Source of the DNA: Geosiphon pyriformis
Taxonomy: Eukaryota; Glomeromycota; Glomeromycetes; Archaeosporales; Geosiphonaceae
Length of the DNA: 64,000 nt
Assembly (NCBI GenBank): GCA_016748015.1
Contig: JAAOMT010000512.1
Span: forward strand, 202,263 to 266,262
Direction of reading: 5' to 3'
Under the pieces are notes generated by a model, which saw only the letters and a program-made list of their open reading frames with translations, was not told the DNA's origin and searched no databases. A program made the position numbers and the translations under genes. This document shows positions 1 through 10,217 of this stretch, in pieces. Each line of letters starts with the position of its first letter. Within the stretch, counting starts at the first letter, position 1.

Positions 1-900
1 TGTTTTAAAAGCACATTGGGTAAAGTGTACCATAAAGATGCTACTCCCGATGTTTGAAGAACATAAGTACGATCAAGATATAGGAATATACTTCGCAGTA
101 ATCCCTAAATAAAAAATCAAACAGTTTAATATTATTAGACTTCGCAGAACAACCGTTTTTAAAAAAGTGAAATACCATTTGTTGTTGATGATCTAACCAG
201 CACTGATTCATTGCTGCTAGAAATACCTCATTTTCGGTGACATTACTAAGAACTGAGAAATTAGTATTCAGGTGAAGAGAAATAATGGGATCTGAGCAAA
301 ACCTCCAAGACAAACCTCAATAATTTCTCAAGTTCATTGATGACATGAGTTTCACACTCATTCTTTAAACGTTCATAAAGTGAACTAGACAGCTTATGGA
401 GACAGAGATTTTCACAAGCCTTATAAAGCTCTTCAAGGCTATCTTCAACAGCCTGTTTGTTATGAATTGCTCTTACGGCCGTTTGTAGTTTGCCCCACGT
501 TAAAGCCTCGTAGTTTTCCGGTAATTTAGGCTTATCTATTTACCAAAATTATATTTGTTAAAATTCTTATGGCTTGAAAAAATTGGACGAAAATAGTTCA
601 CTGATTACCTTTGAGAGCTTTAATGACAAGCTTTTTAACAGGGGGTTTAATGCTAGAGCCATCAACACTTTCTGAAGCCTCGCCTTGAGAATTAACTGTG
701 GATTTACTTGAAGGAAAAAGCAAATAATCCTTTGATCCAGTTGAAATTACGCCAAACATGTTTTCGGTGTGACTCTTTGGAGCAGGTTGAGTATCGGGAC
801 CCGTTGCTGTAGCTTTGAGAAAACTTGTTAGATCAGGGGCAGTAGGAGAGGGTTTATGGCTGCTCTCGAGCCTCGAACGCTTGTTTAAACGTCTTTGCAT
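1..900 (-). CDS. CUL4: Cullin-4, N-terminal part (exons 1-4, continues off the left edge)
   Basis: Scaffold subunit of the CRL4 (DDB1-cullin4-RING) ubiquitin ligase. The window holds about the first 228 residues of a protein that is usually 750-800 long. I read exon 1 as 900-609 (ATG at 900-898), exon 2 as 535-316, exon 3 as 245-176 and exon 4 from 104 to beyond base 1. Introns of 73, 70 and 71 bp (608-536, 315-246, 175-105) all begin GT and end AG, and phases agree across every junction. Exon 1 encodes a Ser/Pro/Lys-rich tail ending in KKLVIKALK, the cullin-4 hallmark before cullin repeat 1. Exon 2 gives LPENYEALTWGKLQTAVRAI and LEELYKACENLC, exon 3 CWLDHQQQM, exon 4 RSIFLYLDRTYVL, in the order seen in animal and fungal CUL4. 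Trp is TGG throughout. It is the only host gene visible and seems undamaged here. Splice sites are read by eye; intron 2 is the least certain. Confidence 0.9.
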
Positions 901-976
901 GGGCAAATCACCAAAGAGAGAAGGAATGTAGACTCGATAGATTTTCGACCATAGAACGGTCTCTTTCTATGTCGTT

Positions 977-984
977 TATTTATA
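977..984 (-). promoter_or_regulatory. Candidate TATA box of CUL4
   Basis: On the minus strand this reads TATAAATA, 77-84 bp upstream of the CUL4 ATG at 900. It is a plausible core promoter in an AT-rich genome, where chance matches are common. The sequence from 901 to about 1150 holds no ORF and is probably 5' UTR and promoter; transposon sequence begins at about 1160. Confidence 0.35.
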
Positions 985-1159
985 AGTGAGGTGAGCTATA
1001 AAAATTCGGAGGGTAATCGTCATACATATAAGCTCAGCCAAGTTTTTAAGTAATTGTTAGTCACTTTAACAGAATAATAACATTTTTAATATTGTTGCTA
1101 AATATTAATAACAATTAATTGTTTGAACTAATTAGCATATCATAAACATTATCAGGAAA

Positions 1160-1243
1160 AAAAATTTGAGTGTTAGCTGGCACAAGGTGAAAGGTTATTT
1201 GGGTATTATGGGCAATGAGTGTGCTAAAATTATTTCAATTTAA
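1160..1243 (+). pseudogene. Short LINE RNase H fragment
   Basis: An 81-nt frame followed by TAA reads KNLSVSWHKVKGYLGIMGNE and then CAKII. It lines up with the RNase H tail of LINE3 in this window (KNLRVNWIKVRGHSGVLGNK, CANMFAKAA). Only the segment around the last catalytic motif (H..G..GN) survives. It marks an older LINE copy on the plus strand between CUL4 and the transposon nest. The match is short but position-by-position convincing. Confidence 0.6.
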
Positions 1244-1507
1244 TATATTTGCTTGTAAATTCTAAAATTCAAAACAAAAACTTTTTTTTACTATTTTAAC
1301 AAATTGTTATTATATTAAAGTTAAAATTTTATTATTTAAAAAAGTATTTAATATTGCTTTAAATATTTATACTATTATTAATCTGTTTTATAATTGTTGA
1401 AATTTGTGTTATTGCTTTTTAAAACTTTAATATTATTAACAAATAATATATTTTAATATTAATGCTTTTAAAAATACTTTATTAAATTAAAATTAAGTAA
1501 TTTAAAC
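1244..1507. other. AT-rich filler, no gene seen
   Basis: Very AT-rich sequence with poly-A and poly-T runs and no supportable ORF. It resembles in composition the AT-rich blocks at 25.0-28.1 kb and 62.8-64.0 kb, in which decayed LINE sequence can still be glimpsed. Confidence 0.6.
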
Positions 1508-1548
1508 TTTTTTTTTTTTTTTATTACATTTAATGAGTAAGATCCAAA
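1508..1548 (-). mobile_element. Detached 3' terminus and poly(A) tail of LINE2
   Basis: A T-run (1508-1522) followed by sequence that on the minus strand reads GGATCTTACTCATTAAATG before the A tail. LINE3 ends the same way at 28153-28172 (GGATTTTACTCAATAAATG plus A-run). LINE2 itself stops abruptly at GTTTGGATC at about 8342. The piece here is therefore the end of LINE2, cut off by LINE1, and the 10-bp AAGATCCAAA (1539-1548) is repeated at 8340-8349 as the LINE1 target-site duplication. Confidence 0.75.
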
Positions 1549-1599
1549 AAAAACTTCTTTTTCTCTTTCGTCCCAAATTCCTAAAAAAAAGTCAAAATT

Positions 1600-3525
1600 T
1601 TGAAAGAAGTTTTTCTGTTTTTTTATATACTGTCTTCTACCATTTCACAAAAAACAAACCCTTTCATTGTCAGTCCAGCTGCCACTATAAGTGGCCCTAG
1701 TGTTAAGAGAAGGTCAGCCAGAGTTTTGACCACTGGTTTAGTTAGTGGTGGTTCAAGTCATAAAATCAAGAAACTTCTCAGTGGTACCAAGCTCTTAAGT
1801 AGTAGTGCAACTCTCGAAAGTAGTGGGTCTGGTTGTGTGGTCGGGCAGTTTAATGGCATGAATACTAATGGAAAAGCTTCCGAAGGTGAAGAAGTACCTG
1901 ATTCCAGGATGAATACACTTCAAGTCAAGTGTTTCAATAATGGTGTGACTGTCAGCTCCTCTCTCGGCTCTATTAATTATGACATGGAGGAAGTTTCTCT
2001 TTCCCTTTCGTAAGTCTTTCTCTTTGGATAAGATGTGGGTGGATCCCAAAATCATTAAAACTCAAGTGGAAGTCACCATGAAAAAATCATTCACTTTGGA
2101 CATTAATTTTTCGGCTGTAGAAGGAAAATCAGCAACGGCCAAAACTCAGGTCATAAGGAAATTATTTTCAGGAATCAATGGTTTTGGGAGGGCCACTACC
2201 CTCTCAAAATTTGAAGGGATCATCAGATCTACATTCATGTCAAAAGAAAGCATGGAAAGAGCTGCATCATTGGCTAGGGAAAAGAGGATCATCATAAACA
2301 GCGATCTCAAAAGACAAGGAATTCACTCAGATTGGGCCGTAGTAATCAAGAAAATTCCCATGGATACGCCTAAGGACATGATCATCGCCGCAGTAGCTGA
2401 ATTTGGAGAAATTAAGTCGATCTGCGTATAACTGGTTGGGCTATGGCAAAAGGCTGTGGTTGAGTTTGCCAATCGGAACAGGCAGTGCAATTGGCTTCTA
2501 AGTGGTCGTTCCTAATCGGGAAAGATTCAATGCATATGACTATGACTGTAAAAGATCTCGAGACTTGGGCTTCTAGAAATCGGTTCAGAGCACTGTTGTT
2601 TACTTTGCCGGTGGAAACAATGGCTCATAATCTTGGCAATCTGTTAAAAGAGGCTGATGGAAAAACTTGCATTATCAATCAGTCATTTGAAACGGGCAAT
2701 AAGGTTCGCTGTGCTGTGGTTGGTTTTGATTCTGAGAAGAAGCTGGAAGCTGTTTTTTACACGGAATCAATTTTTGGTGGTGTGAGACTTTCTTGGGCTA
2801 GATTAGGCTTGGTTCAGTGCAAAAAGTGTGGGAGATTTGAACACTCAGCCTTGAAATGCAATGCTTCTGATGTTTTTGTTCCTGCACCTTCTATTGCTTT
2901 GAAAAAAGAAAAACATGTTTTCAGTGCAGATCGCTTTTATTTAGCCAAGTTATATGCAAAGAAAAATGTTTCTATCTCTCATTCTGTTGCCTTTGGTGAC
3001 AAATCTTGGGCTCAGATGGTCTCTCTTGCTTCCTCTGCTGGTGGCTCTTCTTCTGGTTCTGGTTTTGGTTTTGGCCCCTCTTTGTTAGGTGCTTCGGGTT
3101 TGGTTAGTGGTGTTCTCTCCTTCCCAATTGACAGGTCTTCCTTGGATGCTCAGTTAGCATCTTTGGAGTGCTCTCTTGAACTTTTGGCTGACCAGGTTTC
3201 TGGCATTCTTAGGAAATTGAATTTTGTTGAATTGGTGTCCATGGTGCCATCTTTTGATACTCCTTCTTTGGTTGGCTCTGTACCTGTGGCTCCTGTTTTG
3301 GACTCGGATATGGTTTTGGATGGCGCGTTGATGTTACCCTCTCTCCCTCCCTCAAATGCTAAGTTGGATGCAGGTTTCAGTTCAAGTAGTTCAAAGGTTC
3401 TGACCACCAAAGTGGGTGGCTTAGAGTCTAAAATGTTGGCTCTAGAGACTTCAGTTAATTCTGTTTTGGCGAGATTGGATCTCTTGTGTTCTGATTTGGG
3501 TTTCTCTTTACTGCTTTCATCCTAA
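1600..3525 (+). pseudogene. LINE1 ORF1 (RNA-binding protein, RRM-like plus CCHC knuckle)
   Basis: Nucleic-acid-binding ORF1 protein of the LINE, expected to coat the element RNA. The N-terminal third (1600-2013) is Ser/Gly-rich and low-complexity. The frame then shifts by about 2013 to an RRM-like block (VVIKKIPMDTPKDMI, FGEIKSI, LWQKAVVEF), interrupted by TAA at 2429-2431 where sister copies carry CAA (Gln). The second half has KWSFLIGKDSM and a zinc knuckle CKKCGRFEHSALKC at 2818-2859 (C-x2-C-x4-H-x4-C), then a Ser/Leu-rich, coiled-coil-like C-terminus. The terminal TAA (3523-3525) shares its last A with the ORF2 ATG. The start codon is uncertain; no good ATG is seen near 1600. Confidence 0.75.
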
Positions 3526-5122
3526 TGAGCAGTCTGGTTTGGAAATTTGCTACATGTAATGTTCGTGGAATCAATGTCTCTGCCAAGCAGGAGGATGTTG
3601 TATGTTGGCATTGCAATTCTGGCAATTTGGTCTCGTTCATCATGGAAACAAAGTTGAGGTCTTCTACTAGGCCATGAATTGCAGATAAGTTTGATGGAGT
3701 GCAAATTTTTTCTTCGGGATTGGATAAAAATTTTGTTGATGCTGGATTGCAATTATTATGAACAGTTTATTGGCTCAACATGTTTCTAAGATTGAAGAGA
3801 TCCCTGGTCAAGTTATTTTGGTGCATCTTTTGTTCAAAGGCAAGCTTTCAGTGACTGTACTTGGTTTGTATGCTAGCACATTTCTGGACATTCATTTTAG
3901 GCAGGCATCTAAGGTTAATTCATTTATTGCTAAGGCTGTTAATGCCAGCAATTTTGTTGTCTTGGGTGGGGATTTTAACAAAAATGAATTTGAAAGGAGT
4001 GTGAGTTATGGGTTTTGCTTAGGTCTTGGTCTGGTCAATTCGCTTGCTGGCCATCAGTTGGCAAAGACTTCTACATGGAGCAACTCGAGAGGGATAGAAA
4101 AAACTATTGATTACATTTTGGTTAGTAAGAATCTGTCTTCTGCTGTTGTTAAGTATTGGGTTGGGTCAGTCTTAGAATTTTTTGATACAGACCACAAGGC
4201 TGTTATGGTGTCAGTTAGTCTGGATGGACTTTTGGATGTTCAGTTGAATAGTTTGCACAAGCAGGCTAAAAAAAATTGTTGAAAGTTCAAAATCAAGGAT
4301 GCAGATGCTTCCAAGTGGTCTGAGTTTAGGGATTGTGTTTCAGCTAAGCTTCTATTGATCAAGGATCTCTTCTCTGATGCCAAAGCTGGTGGTGATTTGG
4401 ATACCATATGGGCAATTTTAGGAAAAGTAATGGTTGAGTTTGCTGATGAGATTTTTTTCAGACAATGGTTTAGTGAATTTCAATGTTCTAGAAATAAGTA
4501 TTCTTCAAAGTTCTTTGGGTTGAAGTTACTCGTTGCCAAGATTGTTGGTGTGGTTCGCACTAGTGATGTGCTTAAAATTGATTGTCTTGTGAGGAAATAG
4601 TCTACTTTGGATGAGGCCAAAGCTTGTGCATTCTCTGATTTGGTTAGATTGGATGTAAGTAGTATGGTTCTTCTTAAGTACCTGTTATCAAGTCGCAAAA
4701 AATACAGGAAGTCGAAGATATTTGAATTGAGGTTGGCTAAAAAAGCTTCTATTAGGGGAGCTGTAGAGAGACGCATGAAGAGTTTTGCTTCTAATAAAGG
4801 GGGCATGATAAGGAGTGTATTGGATCGGCCTTTTTGCAAGATAATTCTTGATCATTTAGTTGTTGATGATGGTTTGGTTCTGGAATCTGTGGAGGTGAAG
4901 TCTAAGGTGGATGAGATTATGGTGGAATGGACGAGGAAGCAAGTGGTGCCTACAATGATGTCTGAACTCTGGGCTCGCCAGTATGCACTTCTGAATCATG
5001 TACAGGATGATGCTTTTTCTGAGGTAATGCGTAAAATCAGTTTGGGTGAGCTGTTTTCAGTTGTTGGGGGTCTGCTTGATGGCAAGGCTGCTGGCTTGTC
5101 TGGCATTCTTAATGAGCTGTAA
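3525..5122 (+). pseudogene. LINE1 ORF2, endonuclease domain and linker
   Basis: Start of the ORF2 polyprotein: an AP-endonuclease-like domain that nicks target DNA for reverse transcription. The ATG at 3525-3527 (MSSLVWKFATCNVRGI) overlaps the ORF1 stop. Visible motifs are ETKLRSS, the GGDFNKNEF loop (about 3966), TWSNSRGIEKTIDYI (about 4072), and the catalytic DTDHKAV (about 4185). Breaks include TGA at 3675-3677 where other copies have Trp, a small frameshift near 3745, TGA at 4280-4282 (Trp), TAG at 4598-4600 (Trp) and TAA at 5120-5122 (Trp). The 4300-5122 part is the basic linker before the RT fingers (KGGMIRSVLDRPFCKIIL). Similarity to LINE2, LINE3 and LINE-D continues through every break. 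Confidence 0.75.
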
Positions 5123-6884
5123 AAGCATGGTGGTGATGTGGTGTTGGGTTGCTTTTTGGAGCTGTTGAATATGTGTCTGGTTGTTGGAAGTGTGCCTACT
5201 TTATGGAGGAGAGCATGGGTTTTGATGATTCTGAAACTTTATGACTGGGATGAGATTTTTACGAACACTTGGCCTATTGTGCTGATCAAGACTGCCAGGA
5301 AGATTCTCTCCAAGGTTTTTTCTGACAGGATTTCGTCAGCTTGTAGCAAGTTTGGTGTTCTGCATGGTGATAATTTTTCTGTTTTAAAGGGTACATCTAC
5401 CCAGTCTCCAGTGTTTGCTGTCAGCTCGGTAGTTGAGGATGCTTTGGAAAAGAATCGAGAACTTTGGTTAATATTGCAAGATATGAGTAAAACATATGAC
5501 TCAGTTGGGTGGTACCACTTGGAAGTGAGCTTGAAGTACATCAAGATGTGCAGTAGGTTCATTAGTTTCTTTAGTGGCATACACAATGATAGGGTTAACA
5601 GGGTTATGACGGATTTTGGTCTGTTAGATGGCTATCGTGTGCATGATGGTTTGGATCAAGGTGAGGTTTTCTCCCCCCTTCTTTGAAGAATCTTCTATGA
5701 TCTGCTATTGTGTGAGATCAAATGGCATGAACATTTGTGTGGATACAGGATTGACACTAAGTTTGTGGTGAGGACTGGCAGAATTGAGAGTAGTGGTAGA
5801 ATGTCCTCCTTTTTTGCTGCTGGTGCTTTTGTGGATGATATAATTTGGGTAGAAGATTGCCAGGCTTTCATGCAGTATGTTCTTAATATTGCTAGTGAAT
5901 TTTTTTCTATCAATGATATTTCAATTAATAATGAGAAGACGGTGGCCATTCCGATTAATCAAGGTTGCTTCATTAAGTATTAGTGGTTAGCCAATCTCTA
6001 TAACAAAAAAGGTTGAGGCTTACAGGTACCTGGGAATCTTTTTGTCGACTGAAGAGTTGTCCAAACCTAGTTTGGCCAAGGTGCACTTGGATGTCTATTT
6101 TTTTACCAATGTAGTACTCAGGAAAGCCATCATGGACAAGCAGTTTTCTTATTTGGTCTCAGTTGTTTTGCAGCCAATTATTAGTTACAGAACACAGTTT
6201 AGTTTTGTCTCCTCTGGTATATGCTGCAAGTGGGACGTTTTGGTAAAGAAGAATCTCAGGTCTAAGGCTTGCTTGCCTCGTGACTTCCCAAATGAAGCTT
6301 TACATTATCCTTCTCTTTATGACTTGAAGCCTTTCGATCAGATACAGTCCAAAAGCAAGGTGGCTGCTGTGATCTCTTTTTCAAATGCTCCGGGTATTCT
6401 TGGTTGGTTGTTTTTCCATTGCTTTTTGGATTTGCAGGTTCTTGGGTGGACGCTCTTGAATCTATTGCAGTTTCCAGTCAAGCTGCATGTTAGTCCTGTG
6501 AACAATTTTTTAGCTGGTATGGTCAGAATTTTTTTGGATTGTAAGCTGTCTTTGGCGAACATTCTGCCTAGTGTTTTTAGAAATCCTGGTGTTTTTCCTA
6601 TGCCTGTAATTTTGGGGAAATTTTTGTTTTTTAGTTGTGTTCGTTCTCTGAAGCATTTTGGGGTTGTCTTTGGTGACAGACTTCTTGACAAAAAAGGTGC
6701 TGTAATGGATTGGAAGACTTTTTGTCATTGGAAGAAACTTGATCCCAGGAGCCCTGTGCCTCATTGGTTCAATGTCACACATAAGTTTTTGCTGGATAAG
6801 GGCTTGGCGCCACATGCTGCTGATGATGCTAGTGGTTCTTTAGGCTGTAGTGTTTTGGACTCTGAACAGTTTGCTTTTGTGTGA
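5123..6884 (+). pseudogene. LINE1 ORF2, reverse transcriptase and thumb
   Basis: Reverse transcriptase that copies the element RNA at the nicked target. In order: WRRAWVLMILKLYDWDEI with TWPIVLIKTARKILSKVF (5210-5320), the first catalytic Asp in LQDMSKTYDSVGWY (about 5480), LDQGEVFSPLL (about 5655), and the catalytic box AFVDDIIWV (FVDD at 5828-5839). The primer-grip region reads YRYLGIFLST (about 6022). Breaks are TGA at 5684-5686 (Trp in the other copies), a frameshift near 5975 together with TAG, then an open stretch 6042-6884. The catalytic box is F-V-D-D rather than the usual LINE FADD; all LINE copies here have F-(V/I)-D-D. Confidence 0.75.
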
Positions 6885-8207
6885 GATGGTCTGCTTGAAG
6901 TTTGGTCTGACTCTTTGGATGTTTATACTGATGGTTCATTGAAATCAGCTGGCTCCTCCAGTGTGGTTAGTGGGGCCACTGCTTATTTTTTTGCTTTGGA
7001 TGCAGGAGTTAGTGTTGGTGTATGTAGGCTTTTATCTTCGACTTTGTCGGAATTGTAGGCTGTGGCTTTTGCTCTGGAATGCATTTCTTCCTCCTGTTCA
7101 GTGGTTTTGCATCTCAACAGCCAAGCTGCCATTGATGCGTGTGTGTCTGAATTGGCTTTTGTTGTCCCTGACTTTCGCAATTATTGTTGGATTGAGAGAA
7201 GACATGTTGTTAATTTGATTAGGGATAAGGATCTTGCTGTAAGTTGGATTAAGGTCAAGAGTCATTCTGGAGTTCCTGGCAATGATCGAGCTGTTGCACT
7301 GGCTGGTGAGGCTGCTGGCTCTCCCGTTTCTTTGCTGTCTGGAGTTCGTGAGTGTTTTCTGTTGGCTGAGAGTACTGCGGTTTCGGGTAATGCTCATTAC
7401 TTCATTAGGGATGTTTTTAGATCTGTTTGTCATGCTCGTTAGGAGGCTGGTCTGGGTTATAATGTGGTTCCAGTTATTCCATTGCAGCATTTTGATTGGG
7501 ACATTTCCACATGGGTCTGGCATCCTGACTTGCACATGCTTGCTGAATTTACCAGTCGGAAATTGGCGAGTCTTCTCACATACTTGATAAAGGCTCTACA
7601 TAGAAGATTAGCAGTGGCTGTTTGCAAAAGATTGTACAATAAATGTTATCCTGGTGTTCAATGTTTGTTGTGTGGTGAGGTGGAGTTGCCCAACCACATT
7701 TTTACTTGTTTTCGAGATGTTTATGTGTGGGAGGATATTCTGTCAGAGATATCTGCTTATTAGATTTCCATGGCTGGTGCGTGTAACTCGTCTTCTTCCT
7801 CTGTTTTGAGGACTCTTGATCTCTGCCAGTCAGACGTTGGCTTGTATTCAGTCTTGTGTAGAGGATTTGTGCTTAAAGATTGGTGTGCAGAGGCTGTTGG
7901 CATTTTTGAGGATATTAAGTGTGCTTCTGGTGTGGTTGTTGACTTTGTGAGGTATTTGGTTGAGTTACATTAATCTAAGGTGTGGTTGGCTAGGTCTAAA
8001 TTTAGGGTGGACATGGAGAAGGCAAGTTTGGTTGGTAATGATGGTTTGGTGTTAGGACTGTTGTGTTGCATGACTTCTATGCTTTTGGATGGCGTGATTA
8101 GGTTGCTTGGCATTGTGAAGTCTTTTGCTGTAAGTTTTGGCCATCGCAGGTCTTGTCTTTTTTTTTCCGGTTTGGATGGTAATCCATGTGTTAGTTTAAG
8201 TGTATAG
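6885..8207 (+). pseudogene. LINE1 ORF2, RNase H and C-terminal zinc finger
   Basis: RNase H removes template RNA. Motifs are VYTDGSLKSAGSS (about 6920), a SEL(Q)AVALALECI motif broken by TAG in place of Gln (about 7055), LNSQAAIDAC (the usual Asp of DSQAA is Asn) and VKSHSGVPGND (about 7250). The C-terminal region holds a CLLCGEVELPNHIFTC finger (about 7665) of the kind that often follows RT/RNase H in plant and fungal LINEs. Stops at 7440-7442 and 7761-7763 replace Trp, and TAA at about 7971 replaces Gln. The final stop is at 8205-8207, followed by 3' UTR and the poly(A) run. Confidence 0.7.
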
Positions 8208-8446
8208 TGTTGTCTTGTCTGGCCCAAGTAGCTAGCCACATGTAGAAAGTGTGTAAATCACATTTAGTTTGAGGCACTTGGTTTGGTTCTATGTACTAGG
8301 TAGTAGTTAGACTTTACTTATTAAATGAATAAAAAAAAAAAGATCCAAACACGACCTAGGACTATACATTATATAAATAATCTAAACTAGGAGCGAATTA
8401 TGCCTTTTCTACATGTGACCAGCCACTCGGGCCAATCAGAACAACA

Positions 8447-9244
8447 CTATGCACTTATCCTAACAGAGACAAAATCCCCTATACCTGAGAAAAACAAACA
8501 AGATTTATGAAAACCGAAACCAATACCAAAAGCTTCAACAACACCCAACAACCTAATCACACTAGCCAAAAGCATCATAGGTAAACCAGAAACCAGAGCA
8601 GGAATGAAACCATCATGAGGAATAAGTCTATTCCTCTCTATAAAAGCCCGGTGTTTGGCATGGACCAGCCAAAACTCATCATGAAATATGAAACAAAACT
8701 CATGCACAAAACACACAATATTCAAAGCCGCAACCTTAGCATTCTTAAAGACAGAAAAGGATTCACAGTACCAATCATTGAAAACAAAATCCTTACACAA
8801 AGTAGTACTAATTGTAGCATCGGAAAAACAAGAAGTCAACAAATGCAAGACACACAAAGTAGATTGAGAGAGACCAGACTGCACTTCCCAAAAAGATGCA
8901 TAAACATCCAACAACTGAGCACAACCAGTAGCATCAAAAGAACAAACGAAGACATGGTCTGAGAATTCTACATCACCACAGAACAAACACACCACACTGG
9001 GAGTAGCACCTATCATACAAACGCTTATACATAGCAACAGAAAACCAATGATAGAGAAATTTTATAAAGTATGTCCAAAGGCCATCAGAACGTGTACTGG
9101 TAAAACCAGCAGCCAGGTGAAAATCAGGGTGCCAAACCAAAGAAAACTTAGACCAGTTAACATCATCGTGCAAACCAGCCACTAAGATTTAGAAACCAGA
9201 ACCAACCTCTCAACATGCACGAAGAATAGACCAAAACACATCAC
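8447..9244 (-). pseudogene. LINE2 ORF2, C-terminal end (after the Gypsy-A insertion)
   Basis: C-terminal continuation of LINE2 ORF2. The zinc finger reads CLFCGDVEFSDHVFVC (near 8970), followed by a helical tail (VKHRAF-type AKHRAFIERNRLIPHDG) and a stop at 8447-8449. TGA at 9210-9212 replaces the Trp of the (R)WE.GSG motif, TAA at about 9189 probably replaces Gln, and a frame change lies near 8975-9035. The fragment ends at the TCAC target copy (9241-9244) next to the Gypsy-A LTR. Confidence 0.75.
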
Positions 9245-10217
9245 TGTTACTAGAGGTTTTTGGTCTCTTTTCTTGAATGTTGTGGTTGTTGATTTGCTGT
9301 AAATTCATGTTTTTAGGAAGTAGTTGAACCTCCAGTAACTGAATTTATCTTCAAATTATCTCCTATAATTTGAACTGCTGGACTTATAAATGGAATGGCC
9401 AATTCCTTGCCAGTTACTTTATGTAGTTACATTGTAGTAAACGTCAACTCTTTCCCAGGAAGTGCTCATCTGGAAGCTCACTAAAATGTGTAGTTACTTT
9501 GCTGTGAAAGTCAACTCTTCTACAGAAATCTCATCTGTAGGCTACCCTAATAATTGTAATAAGAAAAAGAAAAATAAAAGAAATGTAAAAAGAAATAGAA
9601 TTTTATCAAGGAAAACATTTTCTATCCAGGCCTGGAGTCACTAACAGTTTACTGAAATTGGTAGCTAATCAATTTCAAAACGTTAGTTGGGTTTTGAGGA
9701 TTTTCCCAGTGCAATAATTTAAAATTTTGGTTTTTCAAATTATTTGATATTTATTTCTTTTTGTGTGTGTAGGAATGATTCTAAGTGATAAATCTAAAAT
9801 AAGATACATTTTCTCGAAGAGAGAAGCTCTTCTTTTATACAACTTGTTATAACACTATTCTATGAACTTGAACTTTGTTATTTTCTACAATTTCGCTGAA
9901 CTAAAGATACATTTCGGCAAACTACAAGTTATTTCTGCGAACTATTAAATATTTCGGCAAATTTCTATAAATTTTGGCAAATTTCTATAAATTTCGGCGA
10001 ACTTTTGAATGTTACATAGTTCGGGGTATTGCATAATTGATCATTGTAATTAGGTTACATTTGTGTTGTGTATAATTTGGGTTATTAATTAAATGATAAT
10101 TTCAGACATTTTTGCTAATGTAATAAGTGATGATTTGAAACAATAATATGCTAATTAATGATAGAAATTATAAGATAATTTTATGCTAAATAATATCTTC
10201 AATTTTGTCTGGTAACA
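9245..10217 (-). repeat. Gypsy-A 3' LTR
   Basis: Direct repeat of 18117-19069. A TATA-like CTTATAAAT lies near 9383-9391 (minus-strand TTTATAAG). Between 9886 and 10010 are six degenerate copies of ATTTCGGCGAAC, one more spacer unit than in the other LTR. On the minus strand the LTR is preceded by a purine tract, AAAGAAGAGG (about 10221-10230), the likely plus-strand primer. Confidence 0.9.

Larger units (their letters stand above)
1549..8339 (+). mobile_element. LINE1: full-length but decayed APE-type non-LTR retrotransposon
   Basis: A complete two-ORF LINE ending in a 3' UTR (8208-8328) and a poly(A) run (8330-8341). ORF1 carries an RRM-like module and a CCHC knuckle; ORF2 carries endonuclease, reverse transcriptase, RNase H and a C-terminal zinc finger. 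Its 5' leader (from about 1549, with CCCAAATTCCTAAAAAA) resembles the leader of LINE-D at 35.4 kb, and their 3' UTRs also match, so LINE1 and LINE-D form one subfamily. Flanking AAGATCCAAA duplications at 1539-1548 and 8340-8349 show target-primed insertion into the 3' UTR of LINE2, in the opposite orientation. About a dozen premature stops and a few frameshifts make it non-autonomous. Confidence 0.85.

Noticed and set aside
41-313. A separate small protein gene left of CUL4 exon 2
   Set aside because: This open frame reads through two introns of CUL4; only its middle (245-176) is exon 3.
8615-8962. Plus-strand ORF opposite the LINE2 C-terminus
   Set aside because: Shadow of LINE2 ORF2; the minus-strand frame carries the zinc finger and matches the other LINE copies.
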